64,000 nt of DNA from Asterias rubens (Eukaryota; Echinodermata; Asteroidea; Forcipulatida; Asteriidae), in contig NC_047082.1 of the NCBI RefSeq assembly GCF_902459465.1, positions 11,034,545 through 11,098,544 of the forward strand, in the 5' to 3' direction. Position numbers and translations under genes: made by a program. Below, one piece after another: positions 1 through 13,400 of this stretch (positions within the stretch are counted from its first letter, which is position 1; each line of letters opens with the position of its first letter). A model generated the notes under the pieces. It worked only from the letters and a program-made list of their open reading frames with translations, did not search any database and was not told where the DNA came from.

Positions 1-1429
1 TTTAGGCGGGAAAACACAAGAATAGCATCTTCTCGTGGCGCTATTATTACGAGCACACGTCACTTTTCAATGGCTTGAATACAATACGCTAAACAGCAGC
101 TCGAGTTACCTTTAGAAGCTGCAGGTTTCATGCAACACAAAGACATCGTGGGAAAACATCCCTATTGGACGAGGCTACCAGAAGAAGGATGACCTTTTCA
201 GAATGTCTTTTTTCATACTTGAAGAAAGGCTATCCCTTGACTACAGTCAGCGGTAGATCTCTTCACTATTTTTTTCTCAGCGATGACAAAATGTGAAAAC
301 AAGATGACGCACTGGGACGATCACACTTGATATTATTTTCTTTTTCATTCCTGGAAATGAAGACGATACTACCACAGAGTTGATCCGTAGGAACAGCCGA
401 TGCTATTAGCCAAAATCCAATCAAATTTTCGGGTAAGTTGGTTGTTTTGTTTTATTTCCAAGTTGCAAAATATTGATTAGTATCAAATCCACTTGGGATG
501 GCTTGTGTAGACACACTGCTATATTGACCTATATCATGCTATTACAGATGCAATTGCATTCACCCCGGAGTATACTCACTTTATTACAAAATGGAAGCTA
601 GATTAAGGAATAAAACCTTTGAGAATAGAAGCTTGTCAGCTTCCTTGAAGAGGACTGGAAAGATGTGGGTCATGCATGACAAACAGAGGGCATGTGACGT
701 CATGATAGCATAGTATAATATACAGGGATCATTAAAGCCTGTAGAATACAAACTTGCTAAGCACCGAAGAACCATTTTTAGCAGAAACTGGTTATGATAA
801 ACAAAGTTCCATCAAGCTCACATTGTTGTAACTAGTGCCCAACTCATTTTCTGCAACAGCTTTTTTAAATTGGGCTCGGGCTTCAATGCAATCTGCCTTT
901 CGTCCTTGTCATTTGATTGGTGGAACACGCGTCACGTCGCCCACCCTGCCATGTGTACTGTTTCGGCACTCCAAAACTATTATAGGAGTCCTACGTTGAT
1001 AAATATAGGACGCCTGACGGATGATCCTATGTTTGAACAGCTCCAGCTGTGTCTTCATCAACCGTTTAATACACATACAAATTGGAAACTTCGTATTGCT
1101 AGTTTGCAGCAGACTTTCCAGAAAAAAATCCATTGTTTACGTATATCTGAGCATGCGCACATATCCGAGAACATCAGATGTTCCTGTTATGCGCATAATA
1201 TTGTAACTATGAGTCGGCGTAGTCGAACTTCCCAAATTGGTAATCGTAGGAAACATTGTAAATTGTCAAATATAGTTTGACATAAATCAAAACAGTATGT
1301 TCTCTGGTAGCAATATAGAAACATACAAGTCGCAATAACTCACAACACTGGGGTTTGAAATGTTGCATCATGGTGGAAGAAATAACTAAGAGAGGATTAG
1401 ATAACACCATGTGAACATTGAATACTGTT

Positions 1430-1445
1430 GGTTCTGAAAAGAACC
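1430..1445 (-). other. histone-mRNA-type stem-loop-like hairpin in a repeat
   Basis: Read on the minus strand this is GGTTCTTTTCAGAACC, a 6-bp stem with a TTTT loop side. It matches the metazoan histone mRNA 3' stem-loop (GGYYCTTTTCAGRGCC type) closely and is followed by an ACC-rich flank. No histone coding sequence lies next to it. A diverged copy of the surrounding sequence occurs at about 19826-19885, where the stem is disrupted, so this is more likely a dispersed repeat than a histone gene end. Confidence 0.45.
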
Positions 1446-2519
1446 GGTGGTTAACAACAACGTTTCGAGCAGTTGCTCTGATCGTCTTTAGGAGTATAAC
1501 ACATTTCATTAACGCACAATCTTTGTGTGTTTTGTTTCATGCTCGCTTAACCAAAGGAACTCGCAACGCCTTTACAGACATCTGTGTTGGGAGAACAATT
1601 AATCGTATACAAAAACTAGATCAAACTTTCGAGAATACTTACGTCACTGGAACTCCGACTGTTTGGCATAACGCATTCGAGTTGCAGTATATTTCATAAG
1701 TCGTGCCAGAGAATTGGTGAGACTGATTAACTAATACACACATCGGGACTGATTGCTGTATTTGTCAAGGAGTATTAGGTAGACTGGGATTAAGTCTAAT
1801 CTGCTCAACATCAGATACCTCGCAAAGAAAGCACTGGTTACTTTGGGATATCAACTTTCAAATTTAATTCCAATCCACTTGGCACTAGTCCCACCGAGCA
1901 CACACAGATAGAACGCAGAAAAAAATTACAAATGGATAAAGTATAGTGAGGGACAGCGTCCACTCTTAATCACTATACCATCGGACACTACTTAACGGAA
2001 TCACAAGTTGCTGTGGGATATCAAGTTATAAGAATCTTAATCCGTTCCATTTTATAATGTCCACTTCATGCAATCAACGCAGTTCCACGTTCGCACGTCC
2101 ATACATCAGAAACACAAACAAAACTCGACAGACAGTGTGTGGTAGATTTTGATTAAGTGGGAAGTCATCAGCATTTGAGAGTATATGCATGCATTGAGTA
2201 ATGTTGTCTTGGTTTAAACAAAAATCGCTTCCAACTTCATTGTATGTACCAAAAAGTGAAGAAGATTTTGAGTTACGTTGCAATTTACTAATTTGAATAT
2301 TAGACAATCTTTACAGTGAGCTTGTATATGGCCTATGCGACACTAACATAAGAAAACCAACAAATTTGGGTGTATAGTTTTTTTACACCCAAATGAAAAG
2401 GTATAAGATGGAGTAGTATTGCAAATTTGACATGATTATTGAACGAAACATTGGCATCGAATGCAACTTCACTATTGCGATGGGGTGTTGAAACTTGCAC
2501 CACTCTAAAAAAGAAGTGT

Positions 2520-2910
2520 AAAAACTTGCTGAGTAAATGTGCTGGGTACGAAAGTGGAGTACATTCTTACGCAACGTTGGGCTATGTGGCGATTTGGCTA
2601 GTACCCTCGAGAAGGTAATTTGTACGTTTTTGAGTTGCCTAAAAAAATTCGCCAGTGAAAGCAACTTATGTGTACAAAAACACATTTTCCTCGCCACGGG
2701 GTCAAGTTTACCTTGCGACGTACTAAAAAAGGCTGCACATGCTCTTTTTGTGGTAAAATGGTGCTCAACTACTGAGTAAATGGGTAGTCGACTGTTGGGT
2801 ACATTTTGTCACAACAAAGCTGGGTAAGAAATTTGACGCATAGTTGGGTAGCCGGTTGACACAGAAATTGGGTAAATTACGACGCAACCTCTGTTGCGTA
2901 GCGTTTTACC
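2520..2910. repeat. degenerate tandem repeat with GGGTA motifs
   Basis: Short units containing GGGTA, CTGGGTA and GTACATT recur irregularly across this stretch, for example around 2545, 2781, 2800, 2820, 2848 and 2870. The pattern is a decayed minisatellite. Open frames through it look like by-products of the repeat. Confidence 0.35.
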
Positions 2911-3319
2911 CTCAAAACGACCATGTTCCCTTTTGAAGACCACAAAGAGTAACATTTTATGCAACAATGGGTATTTTTTTCTTAGAGTGTATATATGTAT
3001 TGTCACAAATATATCCACGTGTGTTTCAGAAGATCTTCCTGTTAAGGGAACTCATTAAACTCCCACATGGGGGATGTAAACGCTAAAACTGGAAAAAAGC
3101 CAATCTTTCTCAGACACAAACATTAGTTTGACGTATAATAACATCCAATTTATTATTAGATGGTAGAAGCAAGATCCCCATACCCAACTCCACTTCCCTT
3201 CACCCAAACTCCCCCCCCCCCCGCATACCTCCAACTCCCCTCCCCTCCCCATCCCTCATACCAAACATAAATAGTTCTGATGGGATGGGATTATTGGGGC
3301 TATCTCCGGAGTTGTATTA

Positions 3320-3500
3320 ACCCGGCCAGTGTCAGATGCAATTGTGTCCGCCATGCAATACTGTCCGCTCCATATGCAAATGTGTCCGGGCGGACTCAAT
3401 TGCATTATGCAGCAGCGTCCGGGCGAACACGATTGCATATGCAAAACCGTCCGGCGGATGCAATAATGTCTTCCGGATAGTATTGCATAGAGGACATAAT
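3320..3500. repeat. degenerate tandem repeat of TGCAAT / GTCCG units
   Basis: About seven units of roughly 20-30 bp combine an ATGCAAT or TTGCAT motif with TGTCCG or GTCCGG, in both orientations. The opposed orientations make the stretch partly self-complementary. No gene feature is visible. Confidence 0.5.
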
Positions 3501-3840
3501 TGCATGCGACACCGGCACTAATAAAACTCGGTCACGACGGATCAACAAGTGCCAATGATATGGTGTTAGTAATTCACGCTCGGATTTCCTTTGTTAAACA
3601 GTTCCTACAGGTCCTATTCTACAGGGATATATAACCGTAATTATCGTCGGAGCATCAGCCGTAGTTCTTGTTGACTTTCTATTGCCCAAGAAGTCTCTGC
3701 CAAGAAACCCCCTGATATCGGGGAAGAGCACTATGTGCGACTAGGCTGTACTTTGATCGACCTTTGTCTTTGTCATGATGGTTTAAATGCCAAACTTAAA
3801 GAATTTCCTTGTAGAAAGTCATATTATTGTATTGCATTAG

Positions 3841-3984
3841 CGACAGTGGACACCTTTGGTATGTGAAAGACCAGTCTTTTCACTTGGTGTATCTCAACAT
3901 TATATGCGTAAAATAACAAACCTGTGAAAATGTTAACTCAATTGATCGTCTAAGTTGCGAGATAATATTTGTTGAGGTCAAATA

Positions 3985-4024
<40 letters not shown>

Positions 4025-4268
4025 GAAGAAAAAAATACCCTTGTCACACGAAGTTCAGCGTGCTTTCAGATGCTTGATTTCGGGACCTAAAAACCTAATT
4101 CTGAGGTCTCGAAATCAAATTCAAATATTTTAGTGGCAAACTACTCCTTTCTGGAGAACTCATGGGAGCCGTTTCTCAAAATGTTTTACACAACCAACAG
4201 CTCTCCATTGCTTCTTATCAACTAAGTTTTTATGCTAAAAATTATCAGTAGTGTCTGGTGCCTTTTAA
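3841..4268 (+). mobile_element. TTAA miniature transposon, family A (copy 1)
   Basis: This is an old family A copy, recognisable by its terminal GTGGACACCTTTGGT and by the internal CTTGTCACACGAAGT and GAGGTCTCGAAATC blocks. An (AAT)n microsatellite at about 3983-4022 has expanded inside it. The right end retains TTAA. Confidence 0.75.
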
Positions 4269-5836
4269 CACTTATTGCTGGTAACAGTAGGTCATGGGCT
4301 TTTCACTTTTCTATTGTAAGTGCAATCCCCTGGTGGGGGGGGGGGGGTGGTAATTCGTTGATAGACTGGACTGTTCCACAAAATTAAGAAGGGGATCTAT
4401 GCCCAGAGTTGCATTTGTTTTTCTTTTTTCTGCCTTTTTTTTTTTCTTTTCTTTTTATCGTCTTCTTCTTTTGGGGTGGGTGGAACTTGAGATTATTTTT
4501 GATAGTCCGCGTTATATTTTATGGTTATCAACACCCATCCTACTGCAAATTGAACAATTTGGCTGATCAGTAGTAGCCAGTGCATGGATCTTTCCCGAAA
4601 TTGTGAAATCCTGTTGTTATACTCTCTGTTGAAGGTATACGTTTGGTACTCACTGTTTCACGTTAATTGCAATACTAACTGTTGGTTAGAAGGCTATTAC
4701 AGCTTCCAATAGGGTAAAAGCATTATGACACCAATGTATGACCAATAACTATAGCACTACGCCGTGCTTCGGATATGGGACGTACAGCCGTAGCTCTTGT
4801 GTGTTATGTATAGTATAAGTAATGCACATACATTTTTGAAATCGATGGCCGCCGACGCGACTTCAACAGCCCACACTCTACGAAATTGCTTTGATGTGTT
4901 TTTTTTTTCAATTTGCAACTTCGTTTTATGATTGCCACACAGCCCCTGCTAAGTACTATACAAAAATATAGAAGCGGGAGAAAAAAAAACCTTCAATTCA
5001 GCTTGCAAACATGAGCGCAATAAAGCTACGTGCGCCTCTCCCATCACTAATGATGATTTGTAAAGTTTAGCTACCGACTCCCCCGCTATACAAGGACGTC
5101 CCTGTAAATAAGCCAACACCGTCTCCCGAGCCAGAGCGTTGCCATGGAAACGCATCGCTATCATTTCTTTTTTATGATTTTTAATAAGAATAAATCCGGT
5201 CGCTGTTACTAGGATACCCTTAAAGAAAAAAAAAATAGCTGGTATTGCAGATGTATCTCTCAGATGTCATTACTGAAGAAGATATGATGAAGTTCTCAAT
5301 TGTTGTTGGGAATTCCCACCTGACCAATGGATGTCAGGCTAGATTTGAGGGCAGCCAATCAGGGCCGGACATCTTGGTGTCGTCTGCTCAGCCTGAGATA
5401 ACATCGCCAGATCAGCGTGTGACGTATCTAAATAGAACAGTGACATCTTGAGGAACGGTCGATAGTGCATACATTTTTTTCTTCATCTAAGTATACTTCT
5501 TTATTGGTTCATGTAGATAAAATGTTAAGTACGGCCGTTGGCTTGGACGAGCTTCGTGCTATAGGTTGATATCACTCGGGTCCCCGGTTGAGGCAACAGA
5601 TTTAATGTTTTGTGCTCAGTATATTTGCCGGGCTTGTCTCCAGTTATGGGTTCGACTACCCGTTGACAAGCTAAATCTCTCAAGCCCCTAGACGACGCTC
5701 CCAGAGGATGATTCCATAAGCTGTGTGATTACACTGTTAATTTATTTCATATGTAAATCTATTTTTGTTATTCACGTCGGGCAATGTGCCTAATACAGCG
5801 ACTCGAGTGCAAATATGATAGATTTGATGTGTTTAG

Positions 5837-6205
5837 AGGGAAGGTACACGTTTGGGAATTGTCAAAGACCAGTCTTCTCACTTGGCGTATCCCATCATAA
5901 GCATAACATAACAAGCCTGTGAAAATTTGGGCTCAATCGGTCATCGAAGCTGCGAGAAAATGATAAAAGAAAAAACACCCTTGTGGACGAATTTGTGTGC
6001 TTTCAGATAGAAATAAAAGACTTCTAGCTAGAAGTCTTTTTATATTTTATTGAGAAATTATCTCTTTCTTAAAAACTACGTTACTTTAGAGGGAGTTGTT
6101 TACCACAAGGTTTTATACTTTCAAGAGCTCTCCAATGCTAGTTACAAAATAAGTTTTTAAGTTAATACTTGTTTTGAGTAACTACCAAACGTGTACCTTC
6201 CCTTA
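5837..6205 (+). mobile_element. TTAA miniature transposon, family A variant with GTACACGTTTGG ends
   Basis: Internal blocks match family A (AGACCAGTCTTCTCACTTGG, AACACCCTTGT, CAGAGGGAG-like). The terminal repeats instead read GGGAAGGTACACGTTTGG, and the central hairpin is replaced by AAAGACTTCTAGCTAGAAGTCTTT. It therefore belongs to a distinct subfamily shared with 25154-25525 and 51645-52021. Confidence 0.8.
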
Positions 6206-7091
6206 AAAAAAGTAGATTCATTGAATAGCAGTAGAGGTTGGTGTTTGAGTTTTTGGGGGTTTGGTTTTAGCTTTCACCTTTTTTCTTCTTTCTTTCTTTT
6301 TTAATGGACGAAAATAAAGTTGAGCTTGTTCGTATTCATTAATACAAATGCACTCTCGGGCAATGTATAAATAGGTCCACAGCTAATCTATTTGAAATGC
6401 ATCGCTCGCCAATAAATAGACATGAGCGACATAAATGAACGTTTAGATGTCCTTAGACCATAGGTTAAGAACCTCAAACAAATTTCAAATAAATAGTAAG
6501 AGACAACAATGCAATAGTTAAAAACAATGTTTGTTTGTTTTAATGTTGTGCCTTTTGACTTTCCTCAACGTGTGATTTGTAAATGCTTGAGTGCAATCTC
6601 CTTTTTATGTTATATAATTATATTTTTTATCGTTGGCAGGGGTCTGGTTTTACACAACTCTAGATGACAGTTTTTATACTTTTGTTTTAACCTTGACAGC
6701 CCCTGTCCAACTGATAGACAGAACTGAGCTGCATTTTGACATTATTATACTTATTCGTTATTGCATTTTTTTTGCCGGATCACTTCATTATCTCTTCATC
6801 CGGTAACCCGTTGCTTAGTCAAGTAACAAAGGTATAGCAATAATGATCAAACAACTGTATTCACGTTTAAACGGATGCGAATGGTCAATACTGGGAATTT
6901 GGTTATAAATCGTATTCATGTATAGATTAACGAGAATGGTGAACTATGAAATAGGGACCTAACTCTATTGCTCCTAACACCTGCTTATGGTTTATCATGC
7001 ATTGCTCTCCGTCCGCGAGGCGAACCAGAGATTAAATTCGTCCGGTCTCATCAGATGCCCTGGACATCTCATAACAACCCTGGCACACAAC

Positions 7092-7226
7092 AAGGTAGAC
7101 TTGATTCAAGTCCCGCTCTCGTGCGGGAGGTCCCTAAGCATATATCCGCCGTCACAAACCTGCAGAACATCACAAATCAACAGTTTTCTGGCGATGGCAC
7201 GGTATTTGGACTTGAGTCAAGTCTAA
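7092..7226. repeat. inverted-repeat element with GACTTGANTCAAGTC palindromes
   Basis: GACTTGATTCAAGTC at about 7091 and GACTTGAGTCAAGTC at about 7210 bracket this stretch. The block TTTTCTGGCGATGGCACGG just before the second palindrome recurs at 61347-61392 with the same palindrome. It is a dispersed element rather than coding sequence. Confidence 0.5.
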
Positions 7227-7296
7227 CAACAAGGTGGCTTATGCAACAATCCTCTTAAAGCTCCATTAACGATGTCGTTTTTCGTCTTTTTACAGA

Positions 7297-7465
7297 TTTG
7301 TATCTCGCGGTACTTAGCCTTGGACTGGGGACTCTGAGCTTGTTGGTCTCTCCTTGAGGGGGAGTCTAGCCGCTTCCTTACGGTGTGTGTGGTGAGAGCT
7401 GAAACCCACCAGACCATCGCATGTGCCTCGCGCGGGATCCCGCGACTATGGCCCACTCCAAAGGT
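7297..7465 (+). CDS. tentative first coding exon of the RIM gene
   Basis: A strong 3' splice site (TTTTTACAG, ending 7296) precedes this segment and a consensus 5' splice site GTAAGT begins at 7466. ATG at 7448 gives MAHSKG and ends in phase 0, which is the phase required by the next RIM exon at 9491. An earlier in-frame ATG at 7421 would add nine residues. I chose 7448 because its flanks (ACTATGG) fit a translation start better. The link to RIM rests on position, strand and phase only, because six residues are too few for homology. The true start could lie elsewhere. Confidence 0.42.
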
Positions 7466-10400
7466 GTAAGTATTATTGTTTTATTGCTTAGAATTGCAGT
7501 TGTTATGGGTGAATTTGTTTTCTTATTAAGCACGAATAATACAACAATACTACTTATTTTAATTGTAGTTATTTGTTTAATAATACTTAAACGTATAAAC
7601 TTCTGTAAGACTGTGAGTTGATAAATAAATAGTGCCGAAAACAAATACATATACGGAAAAAGGGAAGTAGGCCTATTGTATAAGACTTAACTGGTGGAAC
7701 GGGGCCCATTTTTCATAGCTCTACTCATAAAGCACAACAGAATTATGTTTGCCAGAAAAAGGTTACCGGCCAAGGTATCAAAAAACATGCACATTTTCCG
7801 ACTGGTATCCTGCCTAAAGTGTGTCGTCCGTAAAGGTACATCAATTCGTGGTAGGCAGAGAAATATAATTGTCACGGGACACAAGTTCCTGGCTAGTAGA
7901 CGTGAGATGTCGAGATCCTGACAATAATTCACATTTCAGTTGTTTTACGCATTGAGCTCAATTTGTCATCGAAGTTGCAAGATAATACAATGAAAGAAAA
8001 AACACCATTGTCACACAATGTGTGCTTTCAGATGGTTGATTTCGAAACCTCTAAATCTAATTCCGATGTCTCGAAATCAAATTCGTGGAGAAATTGAGTA
8101 ATTACACTTAGTGTCCACTGCCTTTAACTAACTACCAACCACCATTGATGCCAATATTGTTTCGTTAATACCTTATACAAACTTATAATCTTCTCTAACC
8201 CACAAAAGTCGCTATTGATTTTGTAATTTAAATATGGGAGTCAAATCGGTAAAAATCGGACCTGGCATTTTATTTTTTAGAATCCACTGCTACTTTTGGT
8301 CTTTGTATCTTAGAGACTTACTCGAAATCCAATGAAAAGATTATTTGTTTCTTGAAAACCAAAGCTTTAATAGGATTTTGATTAAATCGGATTGGATTTT
8401 AAATTATATTATGACGCACATAAACTGGCAAGTTTATTGTGACGATGTTGATAGTTAAGTTACCTTTTGATTGTATGTCAAACATGTCTCTCACTAGTAT
8501 CCCCCAAAGGGACAGGTAAATAAAACGACGGAAATGCGTTTTGTTCCCTTAAAATATTAGTGTGTTCCCTTTGAAATAATTGAGTACCCTCGAAATATTA
8601 TTCAGTTCCCTAGGAATCAATTCCCTCTGAAAAATGTTTCGTGATAAATAGTTTGAGGGGACGAAAACAGAGGAAATGAAAACTTATCTTCTTCTTCTTC
8701 TTTGGGCATACTCTTTTCTTTTCTGTGTTTTTTTTTTCCCTTTCTTTTCCCCCTCTTTTTAACCGTTTAATTTATTCTTTACCTGCCCCTTTGGGGACTT
8801 CGTTCTGTACGAATCTTGTTTTCATGAAAATTAAATGCCCTTTTAATTGAATATCTACATAATTTCCATATAAATGAAAACAATAAACTTACTCAAACGC
8901 GTGTTTTTTATTATTTTGCACTGCCTTTTCAAACGAGGTTAATTTTGAATTTCATGAGCTTCTCCTTTTGGTCGACGTTAATGCAAACCGAACTGACAGA
9001 CACACATGAGCCGACGACTGTTTCATTTACTGCATTCGTATTTTAAGGGGGTTGTTTACGTTTAAAACCCAGTGTTTGTTTCAATCATATATTTTTACAG
9101 ATAAACACCAGAAAACTATCCTGTGAAAAAAATTAAAAGGTGGTAGCATTTTCAAAGTATTGCTGAAAATTTCGAGCGGTATCCGCGAAGTAAGAATAAT
9201 CTGCAATGGGAGACTTTGAGGTGCTAGGTGGCAGCAGACTTACCAGGTAATTTTCCATTGTTTACGTAGTTCTGAGCATGCGCACATAACCACTGCAATG
9301 GATTTTACCTGGTAAGTCTGCTGCCACCAACCGTCCAGAAAGTATCCCATTGGTACACACTGAGAGTGTAACGTAGCGCTACTCATTGTTCAAAATGTAA
9401 TGAGATAACTCGGCCACGAAACGCCATATTGTACATTTACCTGTTAACATTTCAAATTAATTCAAAATTTCTGGATTTGTTTAATGTTAGCCGCCAACTC
9501 CTCTGCGGAAACAGGACTCTTCGTCTTCGACCTCTGCAGACACAAAGACAGTCAACAGGACATCCCCTGCGCTTGCTGACCTTGACCTTTCACATCTGAC
9601 CTCAGAAGAAATCGGTGCAATACAAAAGGTGCTAAAGAAGCAAGAGTCTTTCGAGAGGCAAGCCAAAGTCAGAGCAGAGTGAGTTTTTATTTAGAAAATT
9701 ATTGCTCCAATTATGTAAAATTGAGGGCACATCACTGCGGGTAGTCTCTTGTCCAGGAAACATTTTGTTTTGACGTGGTCATTCAAAATGCCAAGAGGGT
9801 ACGTGACTTTGCTACCTTTTATGTAAGAATATATAGTCCAAATGAACTTTTCATTTGGAAAAAGCAGAGTTTGTACTTCAATAGGCGAATTTTGTACTCG
9901 AGTGGGCCAAGTATTGTACTTGAATAAGCCAAGTTTTGTTCTTAAATAGGCCTGGTTTTACGTGTTTTGCTCATGATTGGGCCAGGTTTTACCATTAAAT
10001 CTGTAGGCTTTGTACTCAAATAGGCCTGGTGATACTGCGGCAAATTTTTGCACTTGATGATGCCACGTTTTGTACATTGACCGAGTCAACCAAGTTTTTC
10101 AACATGAATTGGCCAAGTTTTGTACATGAATATGCCATGTTTTTCTCTTGATTGGGCCAGGTTTTTGCACTTCAATAGTTCAGGTTTTGTAATTGAGTTT
10201 GCCGAGTTTTGTTCATGAATAGGCCAGGTTTTGCACTTTAGGTCAGGTTTTGTCTATGAATAGGTCATGTTTTATACTTGAATTGACCGAGTTATGTACG
10301 TTCACAGACAAATCGAGAAGGCAATACGTCGATACGAAGCCACACTTGCCGCCAGGGAGTCACATCCGCCGAGGTCAAAGGACGACGACTTGCGCATGTG

Positions 10401-13400
10401 CAGGCTCTGCTTCGTCCGGAAGTTCACAGACGGGCTGGGAGTCACGTGTGGGGACTGTCTCCACAGAGTGTGCGCCAACTGCTCGAGTCAGGTGGTGGAC
10501 GGAGGTGCCTCGAGTCCAACTCCAAAACACAGATTTGTGAGTCAGTTATTTCATGAACATGTCGAGGTGGTGCTTGCCTAAAGGGGCGGGGTAGACTATG
10601 CATCATGCATATTCATGAAGAAGAATGTTTGACTGTCATAGCGGTTTTGCTTTGAAGGCGTTTACCTTGGATATTCAGTCAAACAATTCATTTGCCAGGA
10701 ACTTTTGCTTTCTTTTATATAATTCGCAATGGCGTTTCCTGTCTACTTTAATTCATATTTCTCAAAGAAAACATAATTCCGTATTTCCTTGTAACTATTT
10801 TATCTAGCCAACAAGATTTGCACATAGTGCTACCTCGAGGGTCAGTTCTAGGGCCTCTTGAGTTTTTAGATCACACCTAGTCCACTGTTATTGAAATCAG
10901 AGGGTACATCAACCTATAAGCTCTGCTTGAATGTGTTTAGGCCTAATTTTGTCTCAGAGTTCATCACTGCAATAACCCATCTTTCTGAAAGTTTGTATTT
11001 ACTCAGCGTCTTGAGTACCTTGTTTGGTAGATACGTGCGCAATATAAGACTTCGATATTATTACTTCATTTTTTTTTTTTTTTTTTTTTTTTTTTACCAT
11101 AACCAGAAGCATAAGAAGCGCTGGCGCTGTAACTTATGCAAACTCCAAAGGGACTACCTTTGCGTGACCGGCAGATGGTACTACCAAGACGATACCGGGA
11201 GGGATACCTCCGCGGAGTACAGGAGGTCCCGTAAACAGAGCCAGGGCAACCCACCACCAAGGAGGAGGGTTGTAAGGAGCGCACAGTCGGACCTGGTAAG
11301 GGGGGAAATACGGAGTAACGATACAAACGTCACAATGTTGTATCTAAAGCACCGTGAATACTTATTGTGAAGTTTATAACACTAGAACCCCCTTTTTCAG
11401 GGAAATAATTCCCTCTGATATGAAGTCAAACTGGAGAATGGACACTTAAAAAAACGGTTGTTTTCTGTTGTTACATCAAACATACATGACCTGACTATAT
11501 TAATATTGATGGTATTCTGATTGTGTTTTACAATATGTTACAGATTATGTTGCAATTTAATTAAAGCATAAATAACAAAAGAATGCCTTGAAGATGGCAT
11601 CATTTCAGATAAAAAGATACATCATATAAAGATAGCCACTTAATAACAAACTTCAAACCAAGGCTTCTTTTAACAAATTAAGAATTTAAAAAAACTCCTG
11701 CTGATCCAAAGTGATCTATAGGTTAATGGTTGTTACGGCTGATTACCGTCTTAATGAGTTTTTCAAAGATTTAATTTGTGTAATTTAATTCCTGGAAAAT
11801 TCTACCCTTCTGTAAATTATTTTTGGAAAACAAACACGGGTCAGCTTTAAAGAGCTCTGTATTTTTGATTGAAATATCGAAGGCCGTAAATTTGTACCTA
11901 CCAAAATTAAAATTGGTTTTTGCGAGAAAAAAACCGTTTATTCAGCGCGGCATAGAGGGAGGAGGCAATTTTATAGGTTGAGTTTTCTATTTATTGCATC
12001 GGATTCAGTGCTCGTAAATATCTCAAGAGGTTTTTTTGGCTCATTATCTTCTGGTTTTTTTTTAAGGATGTTTGGCTGGCCAAACAAACAGGACATCATT
12101 TTGATTTTTCTGTTTTTTTATTTGATGACAATCGAAGCTTACTTCATTTGTTGTTTTACTATCGTTAGGTATACACCCATTGAATGTATGAAGGTCTGCT
12201 GTTTTGTTTTTGTCGGTTTTTTTTTTTTTCCTTTTTTCTTCTTCTCCATTTTTACAAGGTTAAAAACACTCGATACAAAAGGAGATCTCATTTCGACGGC
12301 CTACTTGTTTATTTGTTTATTTTATTTATTAGATATCTATTAAAATGAATCTTTATACATGATACAAAAAACAGCAATAATAATATTCCTGATTTTAGCA
12401 CCGGCGCACAGATGGGTTAAAGCAATCGCACAACATCGGTAAACAGTATTGTCCAAAGGCTCACACTTCGTGTATCACAACTTCTATATAAAATAACAAA
12501 CCTGTGAAAATTTAGGCTCAATCGGTCATCGGAGTCGGGAGAAAATAACGGGAAAACCCATCTTTGTGTCCGCACGTTTCGCCGTGTCATGACATGTGTT
12601 TAAAATAAATCCGTTATTCTCGGTATCGAGAATTGATAATTGTTTTAATGTTTTCTCAAAAAGTAAAGCATTTCATGGAATAATATTTCAAGAGAAGTCG
12701 TTCACCATTACATTCTGTAAACCCTTTAAGTTATTTGTAAATCTGTGAACTTTTAATTGTTGTTCTTTTAGAAAGTGTCCAATGGCTTTAAAAGACACAT
12801 CAACATTCATAGAGTCTTCATTTCTAATACTTATATTATGTCTATCGTAGTATTTGTGTACGTCATTATAGTCGACTAGGAGAAAATCCGTGAACTTAAT
12901 TTATACATAAGAAAAGCTAATAACATCTTCTTTGCTCATTATATTCGGATATTTCGTTGTTAATTTCTTTGAAGGATGGTCGTCTAGCCGAGCAAACATG
13001 ACATAATTTGGATTTTTCGGATTGTTAATTTGAAGACTTTCGGAGCTTGCTTCCTGTGATGCTTCATCATGGGTTGACGGGCTAATTATAAACAAAAACT
13101 CTTGGTTTTCAGGTTTGCGAAGATAATTTCTACATAATGTTTCACCATGAAAGTTAATAGGAGCTTAAAATGTTGGAAACAACAACCCGGTACAGCTCAT
13201 AATTATTTGCTGTGTTTGCTGAAAAAAAGAATTGTCAGGATAAGCAGGTGTTCTGGCACTTCCACACAACCCATTCGAACCAGAACGACAGGGGCATCAT
13301 CTGTTTAAAAAAAAAAAACATTCCAGATAAACCAATTTCGTCCATTGGCCCATGCATCACACACGCAATATGGAGCAATCATTTCTCGTAGGCCTTGAAA

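Larger units (their letters stand above)
1..7296. other. gene-free region upstream of the RIM gene
   Basis: No open frame here shows a recognisable domain or a consistent exon chain on either strand. The longest open frame (870-1280, plus) has no family resemblance and overlaps a repeat fragment. Contents I can name are a histone-type stem-loop-like hairpin at 1430, degenerate tandem repeats at 2520-2910 and 3320-3500, two TTAA miniature transposons (3841-4268 and 5837-6205), poly-G and poly-T tracts near 4335 and 4430, and an inverted repeat around 7092-7226 related to 61347-61392. Two frames with coding-like texture (4949-5164 minus, 5245-5451 plus) remain unexplained. Confidence 0.6.

Noticed and set aside
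10250..10581. Open frames starting at 10250 and 10294 as separate genes
   Set aside because: They are the RIM zinc finger exon read with intron extensions; the 10250 frame is a shadow of the minisatellite and exon.
11978..12343. 121-residue Phe-rich open frame
   Set aside because: It is T-rich low-complexity intron sequence with poly-T runs and no domain or splice support.
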